Shown: positions 1 through 7,794, counted from the first letter of the stretch. The stretch: DNA of 15,390 nucleotides from an uncultured Collinsella sp. (GCA_958436995.1 CAUBMI010000051.1:1-15390); one strand, 5' to 3'. Numbers and translations are program-made. The notes: a model not told the origin generated them from the letters alone.

Positions 1-33
1 TAGGGACAGGTTTATTTTGGCAGGTTTTATCTG
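1..33. repeat. 33-bp repeat, left copy (REP-like), inverted partner of 2396-2428
   Basis: The first 33 bases are an exact reverse complement of 2396-2428, so the two copies flank glmS as an inverted pair. It contains the word GGGACAG (3-9) and then a T-rich stretch with GGCAGG. The right copy forms a hairpin with the bases beside it. The matching half of this left copy would lie before base 1, so the element is probably cut by the window edge. It looks like a dispersed intergenic palindromic repeat; that class is inference. Confidence 0.8.
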
Positions 34-56
34 CGGAAACGCCGTTGCCAGCGCGA

Positions 57-318
57 CCACCACGAAGGGGACAGGCACCTTTGTGGTGGCTTGAGCTGCC
101 CGGGCCTTTAATTGTCTCGATCTGTAACATCTGGACGGCAAAACCGCCTCCACCTGTTACAGATCGAGACATAGTGCAGGGGCTGAACCGTAATGTCTCG
201 ATCTGTAACACTAAGCCGGCTTCCGGAGCCCCAGATGTTACAGATCGAGATCTTTCGCTGGGACAGAGCGCCGCCCCGGTCCAAACCACCACAAAGGTGC
301 CTGTCCCCATCGTGGTGG
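57..318. repeat. Nested array of inverted repeats (REP/REPIN-like cluster)
   Basis: Two near-identical 33-base units, 57-89 and 286-318, face each other with one mismatch. Each is itself a hairpin: CCACCAC 57-63 with GTGGTGG 83-89, and a perfect 12-bp stem 281-292/312-323. Between them lie four copies of a 17-base word beginning TGTCTCGATCTG in alternating orientation: 113-129 (+), 155-171 (-), 194-210 (+) and 236-250 (-, 15 bases). These form two tandem hairpins, each with a 25-base loop and an 81-base period. The array reads as a roughly symmetric palindrome centred near 185. No coding sequence is credible here. The closest known class is REP/REPIN elements mobilised by RAYT (Y1 tyrosine) transposases, but no such gene is in the window. 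Confidence 0.85.
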
Positions 319-338
319 TTTGGGCATGTGTGCATCGG

Positions 339-362
339 GTGGTATCTAAGTTGAGATACCAC
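339..362. promoter_or_regulatory. 24-bp dyad upstream of the glmS promoter, possible operator
   Basis: GTGGTATCT (339-347) and AGATACCAC (354-362) form a perfect 9-bp inverted repeat around a 6-base centre. It ends about 30 bases upstream of the candidate glmS -10 box. Position and symmetry fit an operator for a dimeric regulator, but it could equally be one more hairpin of the repeat array just upstream. Confidence 0.45.
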
Positions 363-392
363 TTCTGGTATATCAGCTTGCGCTTGCGTGAG

Positions 393-398
393 TACAAT
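393..398 (+). promoter_or_regulatory. Candidate glmS -10 box (TACAAT)
   Basis: TACAAT in the context GAGTACAAT, about 75 bases before the glmS start. The identical GAGTACAAT occurs upstream of ilvE (13900-13908). No good -35 hexamer lies 16-18 bases upstream. The predicted leader is about 70 nt. Confidence 0.5.
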
Positions 399-473
399 AC
401 TCGAACGTCATACGTCTCAGCGCCCCCCCGTGCGTGGGCGTCTTGCAGTCACGCGAACGAAGGGATTTATCCT

Positions 474-2321
<1,848 letters not shown>

Positions 2322-2346
2322 CTAATATTCCGCCGTTCTAGCGACT

Positions 2347-2385
2347 AAGGCCCGGCTCCGCACCAAGACGGAGCCGGGCCTTTTC
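2347..2385 (+). terminator. Rho-independent terminator of glmS
   Basis: A perfect 14-bp stem (2347-2360 with 2369-2382), GC-rich, has an 8-base loop and runs directly into TTTTCT. It lies 25 bases after the glmS stop codon. Confidence 0.93.
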
Positions 2386-2395
2386 TGCATTTGCC

Positions 2396-2439
2396 CAGAT
2401 AAAACCTGCCAAAATAAACCTGTCCCTATTTGGCAGGTT
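2396..2439. repeat. REP-like hairpin containing the right 33-bp repeat copy, overlapping the gntR stop
   Basis: 2396-2428 is the exact reverse complement of 1-33. AACCTGCCAAA (2403-2413) pairs with TTTGGCAGGTT (2429-2439) as an 11-bp stem around a loop that carries CTGTCCC, the complement of GGGACAG. The stem's right arm covers two bases of the gntR stop codon (TAA on the minus strand, 2440-2438). The hairpin therefore sits exactly at the end of that gene and could protect or terminate its mRNA. Confidence 0.8.
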
Positions 2440-3169
2440 AGCGGAGCTTGCTGGTCTCGAAGTACTCGGGGAACTGGTCCAGAACCTCGGTTTGGTTGCG
2501 GAACATCATGTGCAGGTGCTTGCTGACCAAAAAGCTCGCTTCGATGGGGTCGCGACCGGCGATAGCGCGGCGAATCTGCTTGTGCTCGTTCACGATGTCC
2601 TGATTGTCGAGAACCTGCGTGGCGGCGCGCAGCCAGCGGAAGCGCTCCAGGTCGGCATTAGTCTCCTCGAGCCACGACCACACAGTGCTGCGGCATGCGA
2701 TGCTAAAAATCATGTGATGCATGAGGTTGTCGCTCAAAAAGAAGCCGATGCGATCCTCTTCGGCCATGGCCTTTTCCTGCAGCGCGATGGCGCGGTCGAG
2801 CTGCTCGATGCCGGCCGACGTGGCGCGCGCACAGCACTCCACGATCACCTGTTTTTCCAGATGCTCGCGGATGTAACAGGCACTCTCGGCAAGGGTGAGG
2901 TTGATGGGTGAGACGTAGGTGCCACTCTGGGGCACGGTGCGCACCAGGCCTTCCTGCGCCAAGCGAACCAAAGCCTCGCGCACGGGCGTGCGACCCATAT
3001 CCAGGTCGTCGCAAAGTTGCTTGACGCCCAGCTTTTCGCCCGGCTTGTAGTCCAGGTAGACGATTTTGCGTCGAATGGTGTGGTAGGACTGGTCCTGTAG
3101 GCTCGTTTCCTGCTCGCCGACGTGCATCGATTCTTCCATAGCGCCTCGCAACTGTTCTATCAAACTCAT
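2438..3169 (-). CDS. GntR-family transcriptional regulator, FadR/FCD subfamily
   Basis: A 243-residue DNA-binding regulator. The winged helix-turn-helix spans about residues 28-86, with GRTPVREALVRLAQEGLV as recognition helix and turn, followed by a wing SGTYV. The C-terminal FCD all-helical ligand domain has the pattern D...MHHMIF, then VNEHKQI...GRD, then KHLHMM. These Asp and His residues usually bind a metal and a carboxylate ligand. The gene is divergent from the YeiH-family gene with 163 bases between them, so that gene is its likely target; this is inference from position. The ATG at 3169 has no clear Shine-Dalgarno. The in-frame ATG at 3139 has GAGG four bases upstream and fits a CATAAT box at 3188-3183 better, so the true start may be ten residues later. 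The ligand cannot be read from the sequence. Confidence 0.92.
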   Translation of the reverse strand: MSLIEQLRGAMEESMHVGEQETSLQDQSYHTIRRKIVYLDYKPGEKLGVKQLCDDLDMGRTPVREALVRLAQEGLVRTVPQSGTYVSPINLTLAESACYIREHLEKQVIVECCARATSAGIEQLDRAIALQEKAMAEEDRIGFFLSDNLMHHMIFSIACRSTVWSWLEETNADLERFRWLRAATQVLDNQDIVNEHKQIRRAIAGRDPIEASFLVSKHLHMMFRNQTEVLDQFPEYFETSKLR

Positions 3170-3201
3170 ATGTCAGTTGTTAATTATGCCGCGAATCGGC
3201 T

Positions 3202-3211
3202 CTCCGCGGAG
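3202..3211. promoter_or_regulatory. Perfect palindrome in the gntR/yeiH intergenic region, candidate operator
   Basis: CTCCGCGGAG is self-complementary. CGAAT (3192-3196) and ATTCG (3216-3220) extend the symmetry around almost the same centre. It sits about where the -35 region of a gntR promoter would be if ATTATG (3183-3188, CATAAT on the minus strand) is its -10 box. A divergently shared GntR site is plausible but not shown. Confidence 0.4.
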
Positions 3212-3332
3212 GGTAATTCGGCTGTTGCCCAAGAACTATTGCGGCATCTTAGTCTTTGTTTGCGCGAGACTGTGCTCGATGTTGCCGTATCATAAGCCGT
3301 CGCAAACGTGAAAGAGAAAGAAGGAATCCCAT

Positions 3333-4367
3333 ATGCAACTGGCGAATATCGTACGCGAGCGCTGGAAGGGTGTCTTGTTCTGCCTGATCATCGCTATCCC
3401 CGCAACGCTGCTCGGCAAACAGATTGAGGTGGTCGGTGGGCCGGTATTCGCCATCCTCTTCGGCATGGTTCTGGCGCTCGTCTTTCCCAAGAATCATCGC
3501 GAACAGCTCGCCGCCGGCGTTACCTATACGTCCAAAAAAGTCTTGCAGTACGCGGTTATCCTGCTTGGCTTTGGCATGAACCTCTCCCAGATTCTGTCCA
3601 AGGGCGCCCAGTCGCTGCCGATTATCGTGGCGACGATCTCGACCTCGCTCGTCATCGCCTTCGTGCTCTGCCGCGTTATGAACGTGCCGGGCAAGATCGC
3701 GACGCTTGTGGGTGTGGGTTCGTCGATTTGCGGCGGTTCTGCCATCGCCGCGACCGCGCCCGTCATCGATGCCGACGATCGCGAGATTGCCCAGGCTATT
3801 TCGGTCATCTTCCTGTTTAACGTTATCGCGGCGCTCGTGTTTCCGACGCTCGGCGGCATGCTCGGGCTGACCAACGAGGGCTTTGGCCTGTTTGCCGGCA
3901 CCGCCATCAACGACACCTCGTCGGTAACGGCCGCGGCGAGCGCCTGGGACAGCATGCATCCCGGCGCCAATGTGCTCGAAAGCGCCACAGTGGTCAAGCT
4001 CACCAGGACGCTGGCCATTATTCCCATTACGTTGGTGCTCGCATGCTGGCAGATGCGTCTGGCGCGCAAGGCCGGCGGCGACGCCAAAAGCACGTTCTCG
4101 CTTAAACGCGCGTTTCCCATGTTCGTGCTGTTCTTTGTGCTGGCGAGCGTAATCACCACGGTGCTTCAGCTTCCCGTGTCCATCACGGCGCCCATCAAGG
4201 AGCTGTCGAAGTTCTTTATCGTGATGGCCATGGCGGCTATTGGCTTTAATACCGATATCGTCGAGCTGGTCAAAAAGGGCGGCAAGCCCATCGCGCTGGG
4301 CTTTTGCTGCTGGATTGGCATTGCGTGCATGAGTTTGGGAATGCAGCACGTGCTGGGAATCTGGTAG
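3333..4367 (+). CDS. YeiH-family (UPF0324, putative sulfate exporter family) membrane protein
   Basis: A 344-residue polytopic inner-membrane protein, full length for the family and almost entirely hydrophobic helices (about ten). It opens with a short basic N-terminus, then GVLFCLIIAIPATLLG. Family hallmarks are LLGFGMNLSQI, the glycine-rich GVGSSICGGSAIAATAPVI (where the family has G-x-S-I-C-G-x-S-A), AGTAINDTSSV, VKLTRTL and a C-terminal AIGFNTDI. Members are annotated as putative sulfate exporters from family assignment; the substrate is not established. ATG 3333 has AAGGAA six bases upstream. It is transcribed divergently from the FCD GntR gene, suggesting control by that regulator and possibly a small organic acid or sulfonate as signal; this is inference. 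A weak -10 candidate TATCAT lies at 3288-3293. Confidence 0.93.
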   Translation: MQLANIVRERWKGVLFCLIIAIPATLLGKQIEVVGGPVFAILFGMVLALVFPKNHREQLAAGVTYTSKKVLQYAVILLGFGMNLSQILSKGAQSLPIIVATISTSLVIAFVLCRVMNVPGKIATLVGVGSSICGGSAIAATAPVIDADDREIAQAISVIFLFNVIAALVFPTLGGMLGLTNEGFGLFAGTAINDTSSVTAAASAWDSMHPGANVLESATVVKLTRTLAIIPITLVLACWQMRLARKAGGDAKSTFSLKRAFPMFVLFFVLASVITTVLQLPVSITAPIKELSKFFIVMAMAAIGFNTDIVELVKKGGKPIALGFCCWIGIACMSLGMQHVLGIW

Positions 4368-4419
4368 AGGAGTAGCTTATTTGCGTGCTGGTTGCTGGTG
4401 AGCGCATGCCTGCGGTGGA

Positions 4420-4508
4420 GCGATAGGAGCTCTTGCGGGTATGGCTTGTCCGCAGGTTTATAAGTCCCGAAGAGCTCTTATCGCCCCGCCAGGATGGCGA
4501 TGCGGGGC
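4420..4508 (+). other. Structured intergenic stretch (long hairpin plus a competing downstream hairpin)
   Basis: A 15-bp stem (4420-4434 with 4470-4484; the single mismatch is a G-U pair in RNA) encloses GCGG/CCGC (4435-4438/4450-4453). Its right arm overlaps a second 7-bp stem, GCCCCGC 4483-4489 with GCGGGGC 4502-4508, and a third option ATCGCC 4480-4485 with GGCGAT 4496-4501. No uridine run follows, so it is not a standard yeiH terminator. It lies between yeiH and the next gene and could be a leader, a processing site or an insertion remnant. Confidence 0.5.
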
Positions 4509-4545
4509 AACACCTATACTCGCAGGACGGCGCTTTCTGCCCTAT

Positions 4546-4583
4546 AGTGTTTGGTGAGCAATATCGTTCAATTTTGAAACACT
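4546..4583. promoter_or_regulatory. Inverted repeat and weak promoter before the NtrC-like regulator gene
   Basis: AGTGTTT (4546-4552) and AAACACT (4577-4583) are a 7-bp inverted pair 24 bases apart. The left half overlaps a -10-like TATAGT (4543-4548). A second candidate -10, TATACT, is at 4515-4520. Neither has a good -35. A perfect 6-bp hairpin, CGGTCG/CGACCG, follows at 4584-4597. An autoregulatory site is possible. Confidence 0.3.
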
Positions 4584-4633
4584 CGGTCGTGCGACCGTCG
4601 GCGGTTGCACGTCGCCGCGGACAGGGGCAAATC

Positions 4634-5866
4634 ATGGATAGCGATGCCAAGCTGAACATCTTGACCGAGGCCCTGGCTGCTGCCGGGGCCTCGGCATTGG
4701 CAATCGATGCGCGTGGGGACGTCGCGATCTCGACCATGAATGACGCGGCGCTTGAGCGGGATGTGGCGGCTTTTGTCGCTGAGCGCCTCGACCGTATAGG
4801 AGACGGCGCGCGTCTGGTTATGGGGCGTGCGGGTACGCGCCTGAGCCTGACCGTTCGCCCCACCGACAAAGAAGGCGGGGGCCTTTGGGTCGTCGTGGTC
4901 CGCGAGGTGCGCGGCGCCGCGGCACATGCGGGCATCGAGTGGCTCAACGCCGACGAAGTTGAGGCCCGCTACGAATCGAGCGCGTACGGCATCGTTGAGG
5001 GGGCAGCCTCGGTAGCTGCGCCGGTCGCCGAGAGCTACGCGCGCGGTGTGCCCCTTATGCTCGAGGGCGAGCTGGGAGCGGGTCAGGTCGAGATCGCCAA
5101 GCGCCTCTATCTGGACGGTCCTTTTGCCGATCAGCCCTTTGTTGCCGTTGCGCTCGATGAGCTTACCGATCGCGGCTGGCGCCACGTGCTCAAAAGCGCC
5201 GAATCGCCGTTGTTCCAAACGGGGCTGACACTTTGCATTGCGGGCTGGAATGCGGTTGGCCCCCAGCGCCTCCGCGAGCTCGTTTCCACGATGGCCGACA
5301 CCGCGTTGGCGACGCGCTGCCATGTGGTGCTGACGGCGAATGACATGCCGGGCGGCAGCGAAAGCGATCAGGCCGCCTTTGTGACCGAGCGTTTCGCCTG
5401 TGCGGTGAGCGTGGCGCCGGCAATCGCCGAGCAGGGAGCCGCGTCGACGAAGGTTGCGCGCTATTTGGAATATCTCGCTGGTGCATTTGGGACGGCAGCG
5501 CCCACGCTGTCTGCCGCGGCGACGAAGGCGCTCGATGCTTACCGCTGGCCGCGCAATTATCTGCAGCTCCGCGAGGTCTCGGAACGACTGTATATATTGG
5601 TGGGGGCGGGCACGGTGGACCGCGCTGTGGCGGAGGAAGTGCTCGCCCAAGAGGACGTGATTAAGACCGCAACCTTTGGCGCCCCGACACTCGAAAGCGA
5701 CCTGTATATCCTGCGACCGCTGGCCGATACCGAGCGAGATATCGCGCATCTGGTTGTAGATCATCTCCACGGCAACCGGACCCGTGCGGCGGAGGTGCTG
5801 GGCGTAAGCCGAACAACGCTGTGGCGCTTGCTGAAGGACAATGACCGTTGGGCGAGGCGCCCGTGA
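4634..5866 (+). CDS. NtrC/TyrR-like regulator with a degenerate AAA+ domain and Fis-type HTH
   Basis: A 410-residue protein. The C-terminal part, about residues 375-407 (ERDIAHLVVDHLHGNRTRAAEVLGVSRTTLWRLLKD), is a clear Fis-type helix-turn-helix like that ending NtrC-family activators. Upstream, YRWPRNYLQLREV matches the WPGNVREL sensor II motif. The ATPase core is broken. The Walker A equivalent G145-E-L-G-A-G-Q151 has Gln for Lys. The Walker B equivalent L200-C-I-A203-G204 lacks Asp-Glu. The loop bearing GAFTGA is absent. It should therefore not hydrolyse ATP or engage sigma-54, and may bind DNA as TyrR-type proteins do with sigma-70. The N-terminal ~115 residues could be a sensory domain that I do not recognise. 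ATG 4634 has CAGGGGC upstream; the frame is open to 4433, but that stretch overlaps the hairpin region and looks non-coding. Target genes are unknown. Confidence 0.85.
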   Translation: MDSDAKLNILTEALAAAGASALAIDARGDVAISTMNDAALERDVAAFVAERLDRIGDGARLVMGRAGTRLSLTVRPTDKEGGGLWVVVVREVRGAAAHAGIEWLNADEVEARYESSAYGIVEGAASVAAPVAESYARGVPLMLEGELGAGQVEIAKRLYLDGPFADQPFVAVALDELTDRGWRHVLKSAESPLFQTGLTLCIAGWNAVGPQRLRELVSTMADTALATRCHVVLTANDMPGGSESDQAAFVTERFACAVSVAPAIAEQGAASTKVARYLEYLAGAFGTAAPTLSAAATKALDAYRWPRNYLQLREVSERLYILVGAGTVDRAVAEEVLAQEDVIKTATFGAPTLESDLYILRPLADTERDIAHLVVDHLHGNRTRAAEVLGVSRTTLWRLLKDNDRWARRP

Positions 5867-5891
5867 CCGCGCGCGACGCGTGTGCTACAGT
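5863..5891 (+). promoter_or_regulatory. Candidate promoter of the 191-residue membrane protein gene
   Basis: GTGACC (5863-5868) is 17 bases from TACAGT (5886-5891), which is preceded by TG at the extended -10 position (TGCTACAGT). The -35 overlaps the end of the preceding gene. The predicted transcript starts near 5898, which supports ATG 5936 over the GTG at 5882. Confidence 0.5.
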
Positions 5892-5935
5892 CCAAAGCGT
5901 TATTGTTTCGATTTGGTTACGGCGTGCGGGGGCGT

Positions 5936-6511
5936 ATGGCTGAGACTACAAAACCGAGCCGCAGAAGGCGGAGCGCCGCGCCGGTCAACCGACGCACGAC
6001 ATCGGTGACGTGGGGCAAACACGCCTCGGGGTTTGATGGTTCGTTCAAGCGCACTAAATACGGCTATCCTTCGGCAAGCGCCCGCTTGGCCATGCAGGCA
6101 GAGTCCTCGTTGTGGGGCCGCAAGTGCGTGGTGGGCTCAAAGCTCAAGCACGACGGCACGCTCGGTTACATCAGCCGCGGCGCGGCTCGTCGCAGCGGAC
6201 TCAATCCGGCTGGTTGGCATCGTTATGTTCCGATCGCGGTCGTCGTTGCAGTGATCGTCATCGCACTCGCTGCGCTCGGCTACGCCGGCGGCGGTGCCAA
6301 CTTGGACGCGATGTTTAAATCGCCCGAGCTCGCGCATGCAGGCACAGAAATTGTCGAGGGCGCTCGGACCCAGACGGGCGTCGCGCCCCAGCGCGGTATC
6401 GTTGCGGCGGCCTCTACCATCGCCGACGCTCAAAAGGACGAGGACGAACAGGGCGACGGCGCCGAAACGACTCAAACGAACGAAACGACGACAACTCCAC
6501 CGGCAAGATAA
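5936..6511 (+). CDS. Single-pass membrane protein of unknown function
   Basis: 191 residues from ATG 5936, preceded by a G-run (GCGGGGGCG). A GTG at 5882 would add 18 residues but lies upstream of the predicted transcript start. The N-terminal ~95 residues are strongly basic (RRRR near residue 10, many Lys, Arg and Ser) and contain aromatic Gly/Ser stretches such as GFDGSFKRTKYGYPS. One transmembrane helix follows at about 97-118 (YVPIAVVVAVIVIALAALGY). The C-terminal ~70 residues are acidic and Thr-rich, ending in TNETTTTPPAR. By the positive-inside rule the basic part is cytoplasmic and the tail external. I recognise no domain. It follows the degenerate NtrC-like gene by 69 bases with its own promoter. 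The basic N-terminus could contact DNA, RNA or lipid; that is speculation. Confidence 0.8.
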   Translation: MAETTKPSRRRRSAAPVNRRTTSVTWGKHASGFDGSFKRTKYGYPSASARLAMQAESSLWGRKCVVGSKLKHDGTLGYISRGAARRSGLNPAGWHRYVPIAVVVAVIVIALAALGYAGGGANLDAMFKSPELAHAGTEIVEGARTQTGVAPQRGIVAAASTIADAQKDEDEQGDGAETTQTNETTTTPPAR

Positions 6512-6523
6512 GTTGCGAGCGGG

Positions 6524-6547
6524 TCCGCCGTTCGTTAGAACGGCGGA
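6524..6547. terminator. Hairpin between convergent genes, probable shared terminator
   Basis: A perfect 10-bp stem TCCGCCGTTC/GAACGGCGGA has a 4-base loop. It lies 12 bases after the stop of the membrane protein gene and 5 bases beyond the nitroreductase stop on the other strand. There is no strong T-run on either side, so efficiency is uncertain. Confidence 0.65.
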
Positions 6548-6552
6548 ACTAA

Positions 6553-7074
6553 TTACTTTACATACACCACGTTGTCGCGGCGGGGTTTGGGCTCGGGTAG
6601 CGTGTCCTCGGCATAGCCCAGAATGCAGTGACCGACACCGCGCAGGCTGCCGTCGGCGGGCAGGCCCCAGCTGGCCAGCAGCTCCAGGCCCTCGGGCGAG
6701 TCAAAGACCTCATGCGCGCGGTGAATCCAGCACGAATCGACACCCAGTGCATAGGCGGCGTTGAGCAAGTTGCTCATGGCGAGCGAGCCGTCTTCCAGAT
6801 GTGTGGGCACGCTGCGGTCGACCAGCACCACCACAACGGTCTTGGCGCCATAGAAGGGGTCGCTGTTGCTGCCCATGATCTGGGCGTTGAGCTGTGAGAG
6901 ACGCTCGACGGTCGCGGGGTCGGTGACGGCGACAAACGTCACCGGTTGGCGGCCCATGCCGCTCGGTGCATATTGGCCGGCTTCGATAATACGTGCAAGC
7001 TTTTCGGCCTCGACGGGACGATCGCTGTATTTGCGGCAGCTGCGGCGGTGAATGAGCGCTTCGATAGTCTCCAT
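6553..7074 (-). CDS. Nitroreductase family protein (FMN-dependent oxidoreductase)
   Basis: A 173-residue cytoplasmic flavoenzyme. Family members use NAD(P)H to reduce nitro compounds, quinones or enones; the substrate here is unknown. It opens METIEALIHRRSCRKYSDRP, where the Arg-Arg-Ser...Arg cluster binds FMN phosphate. It continues with APSGMGRQPVTFVAV and DGSLAMSNLLNAAYALGVDSCWI, both core nitroreductase segments, and ends in PRRDNVVYVK near the cofactor. The length is at the short end of the family but complete. The frame is open upstream to 7170, but ATG 7074 has a perfect AAGGAGG four bases before it, so the longer reading is rejected. It is divergent from the 96-residue gene. A possible promoter on the minus strand is TTGTCA with 17-base spacing to TATGCA (about 7213-7185). 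Confidence 0.93.
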   Translation of the reverse strand: METIEALIHRRSCRKYSDRPVEAEKLARIIEAGQYAPSGMGRQPVTFVAVTDPATVERLSQLNAQIMGSNSDPFYGAKTVVVVLVDRSVPTHLEDGSLAMSNLLNAAYALGVDSCWIHRAHEVFDSPEGLELLASWGLPADGSLRGVGHCILGYAEDTLPEPKPRRDNVVYVK

Positions 7075-7164
7075 GGTGCCTCCTTGTAGTGGCGTTGCAG
7101 ATGCCCCGTTCATACCCGTCGGGCTCAAACGATAGACGGTCAATTGCCCGGCCAAAAGGATAGA

Positions 7165-7177
7165 TTCCAATTGGGAA
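7165..7177. promoter_or_regulatory. Palindrome upstream of the nitroreductase gene, possible operator
   Basis: TTCCAATTGGGAA has a perfect 8-base core, CCAATTGG (7167-7174). It lies about 10-20 bases downstream of the candidate nitroreductase -10 box on the minus strand, where a repressor would act. A second CAATTG occurs at 7141-7146. The regulator is unknown. Confidence 0.3.
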
Positions 7178-7229
7178 AGTAGGTTTGCATAAAAGTACCT
7201 TCAGAATGTGACAAACAAATGGGATGGTT

Positions 7230-7242
7230 AAACGTTTTATCC
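7230..7242 (+). promoter_or_regulatory. 13-bp motif AAACGTTTTATCC, shared with the ilvE upstream region
   Basis: The identical 13 bases occur at 13875-13887, just upstream of the ilvE -10 box. Here it lies 128 bases before the start of the 96-residue gene. The related word ACGTTTATC recurs at 7323-7331. It may mark a common regulator or be chance AT-rich similarity. Confidence 0.3.
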
Positions 7243-7369
7243 CGTCTACCCTGCGGTTTTTTACCACTTGCCTAAATGACGAACGTATAACCTCTGATAA
7301 AGGTTTTACTAAAGGAGTACCAACGTTTATCAATGCGCCGTGGTGGCGCCGGGCCAGGAGGTAACTATC

Positions 7370-7660
7370 ATGTTCCAGGCTGGAGATGTCGTCGAGACCG
7401 ACTTCGAAGGATTTCTGAAGCTGCTGCGTTCCAAGACGCGCGCTTTTGTGACGATTGACGATCACGAGTACTACATCACGCACACCGATGGCTATTGGCG
7501 TGTTCAGGATTGCGAGGCCCTCAACGACAAGGGCCACTTTACTGACTGCTCCGAGCTGGTCAACACGGTCTGCGAGGTCGTCGAGCTGCCGTGGATTGCC
7601 GGCAAGAGCCTGCATGACAGTTTCTCGGGCGCTACGGTCTATGAGGCCGTCGCCGCTTAA
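7370..7660 (+). CDS. Small conserved-looking protein of unknown function (96 aa)
   Basis: A 96-residue acidic soluble protein beginning MFQAGDVVETDFEGFLKLL. ATG 7370 follows AGGAGG by eight bases, a very strong translation signal; the upstream in-frame GTG at 7340 has nothing comparable. The sequence is rich in aromatic and acidic residues (DDHEYYITHTDGYWRVQDCE) and has three Cys. There is no signal peptide or membrane helix. It looks like a compact mixed alpha/beta fold, but I recognise no family. It stands alone between the divergent nitroreductase and the MarR operon, with its own terminator. The leader is AT-rich and contains AAAGGAG at 7311-7317, which does not serve a plausible start. 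The good ribosome site and codon use argue that it is real. Confidence 0.82.
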   Translation: MFQAGDVVETDFEGFLKLLRSKTRAFVTIDDHEYYITHTDGYWRVQDCEALNDKGHFTDCSELVNTVCEVVELPWIAGKSLHDSFSGATVYEAVAA

Positions 7661-7686
7661 CGGGCAATAAAACCCGATTTTCACGT

Positions 7687-7722
7687 GACCGCTGGCGCTG
7701 CCCCCGCGCCGGCGGTCTTTTT
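7687..7722 (+). terminator. Rho-independent terminator after the 96-aa gene
   Basis: GACCGC (7687-7692) pairs with GCGGTC (7712-7717), and GGCG (7694-7697) with CGCC (7707-7710). TTTTT (7718-7722) follows. A small hairpin CGGG/CCCG precedes it at 7661-7676. Confidence 0.9.
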
Positions 7723-7765
7723 CTGCCGATAGGCCATAAAAGTGCAAGCATTTGCGGAGAGCCTG

Positions 7766-7794
7766 TTGACGATAGTCAAAACTCGGACTAATCT
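7766..7794 (+). promoter_or_regulatory. Promoter of the marR-ABC exporter operon
   Basis: TTGACG (7766-7771) and TAATCT (7789-7794) are separated by exactly 17 bases, the best sigma-70-type promoter in the window. TTGAC/GTCAA (7766-7770/7775-7779) also forms a small dyad over the -35. Confidence 0.75.

Noticed and set aside
113..250. Possible CRISPR array
   Set aside because: Repeats alternate in orientation and form hairpins with 25-base loops. There are only four units and no cas genes.
45..473. In-frame 143-residue N-terminal extension of GlmS
   Set aside because: GlmS needs Cys directly after the initiator Met. The extension is translated repeat DNA, and a ribosome site lies before ATG 474.
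399..473. glmS ribozyme in the leader
   Set aside because: An AGCGCC-like string occurs near 419, but the predicted leader is only about 70 nt and no further core segments or pseudoknot arms are visible.
3249..4349. 366-codon minus-strand frame opposite the yeiH-like gene
   Set aside because: Its Arg/His/Asn-rich composition is typical of antisense shadows, and the plus strand encodes a clear membrane protein family.
4634..5866. Functional sigma-54 enhancer-binding protein
   Set aside because: GAFTGA, Walker A Lys and the Walker B acids are all missing.
7207..7215. TGTGACAAA, same as the start of the palindrome at 12084
   Set aside because: Only nine bases match, and there is no GGGACAG or pairing arm at this site.
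6710..7747. 345-codon minus-strand frame spanning the nitroreductase upstream region and the 96-aa gene
   Set aside because: It crosses two intergenic regions and a terminator, and contains the nitroreductase in a wrong frame. No motif or ribosome site supports it.
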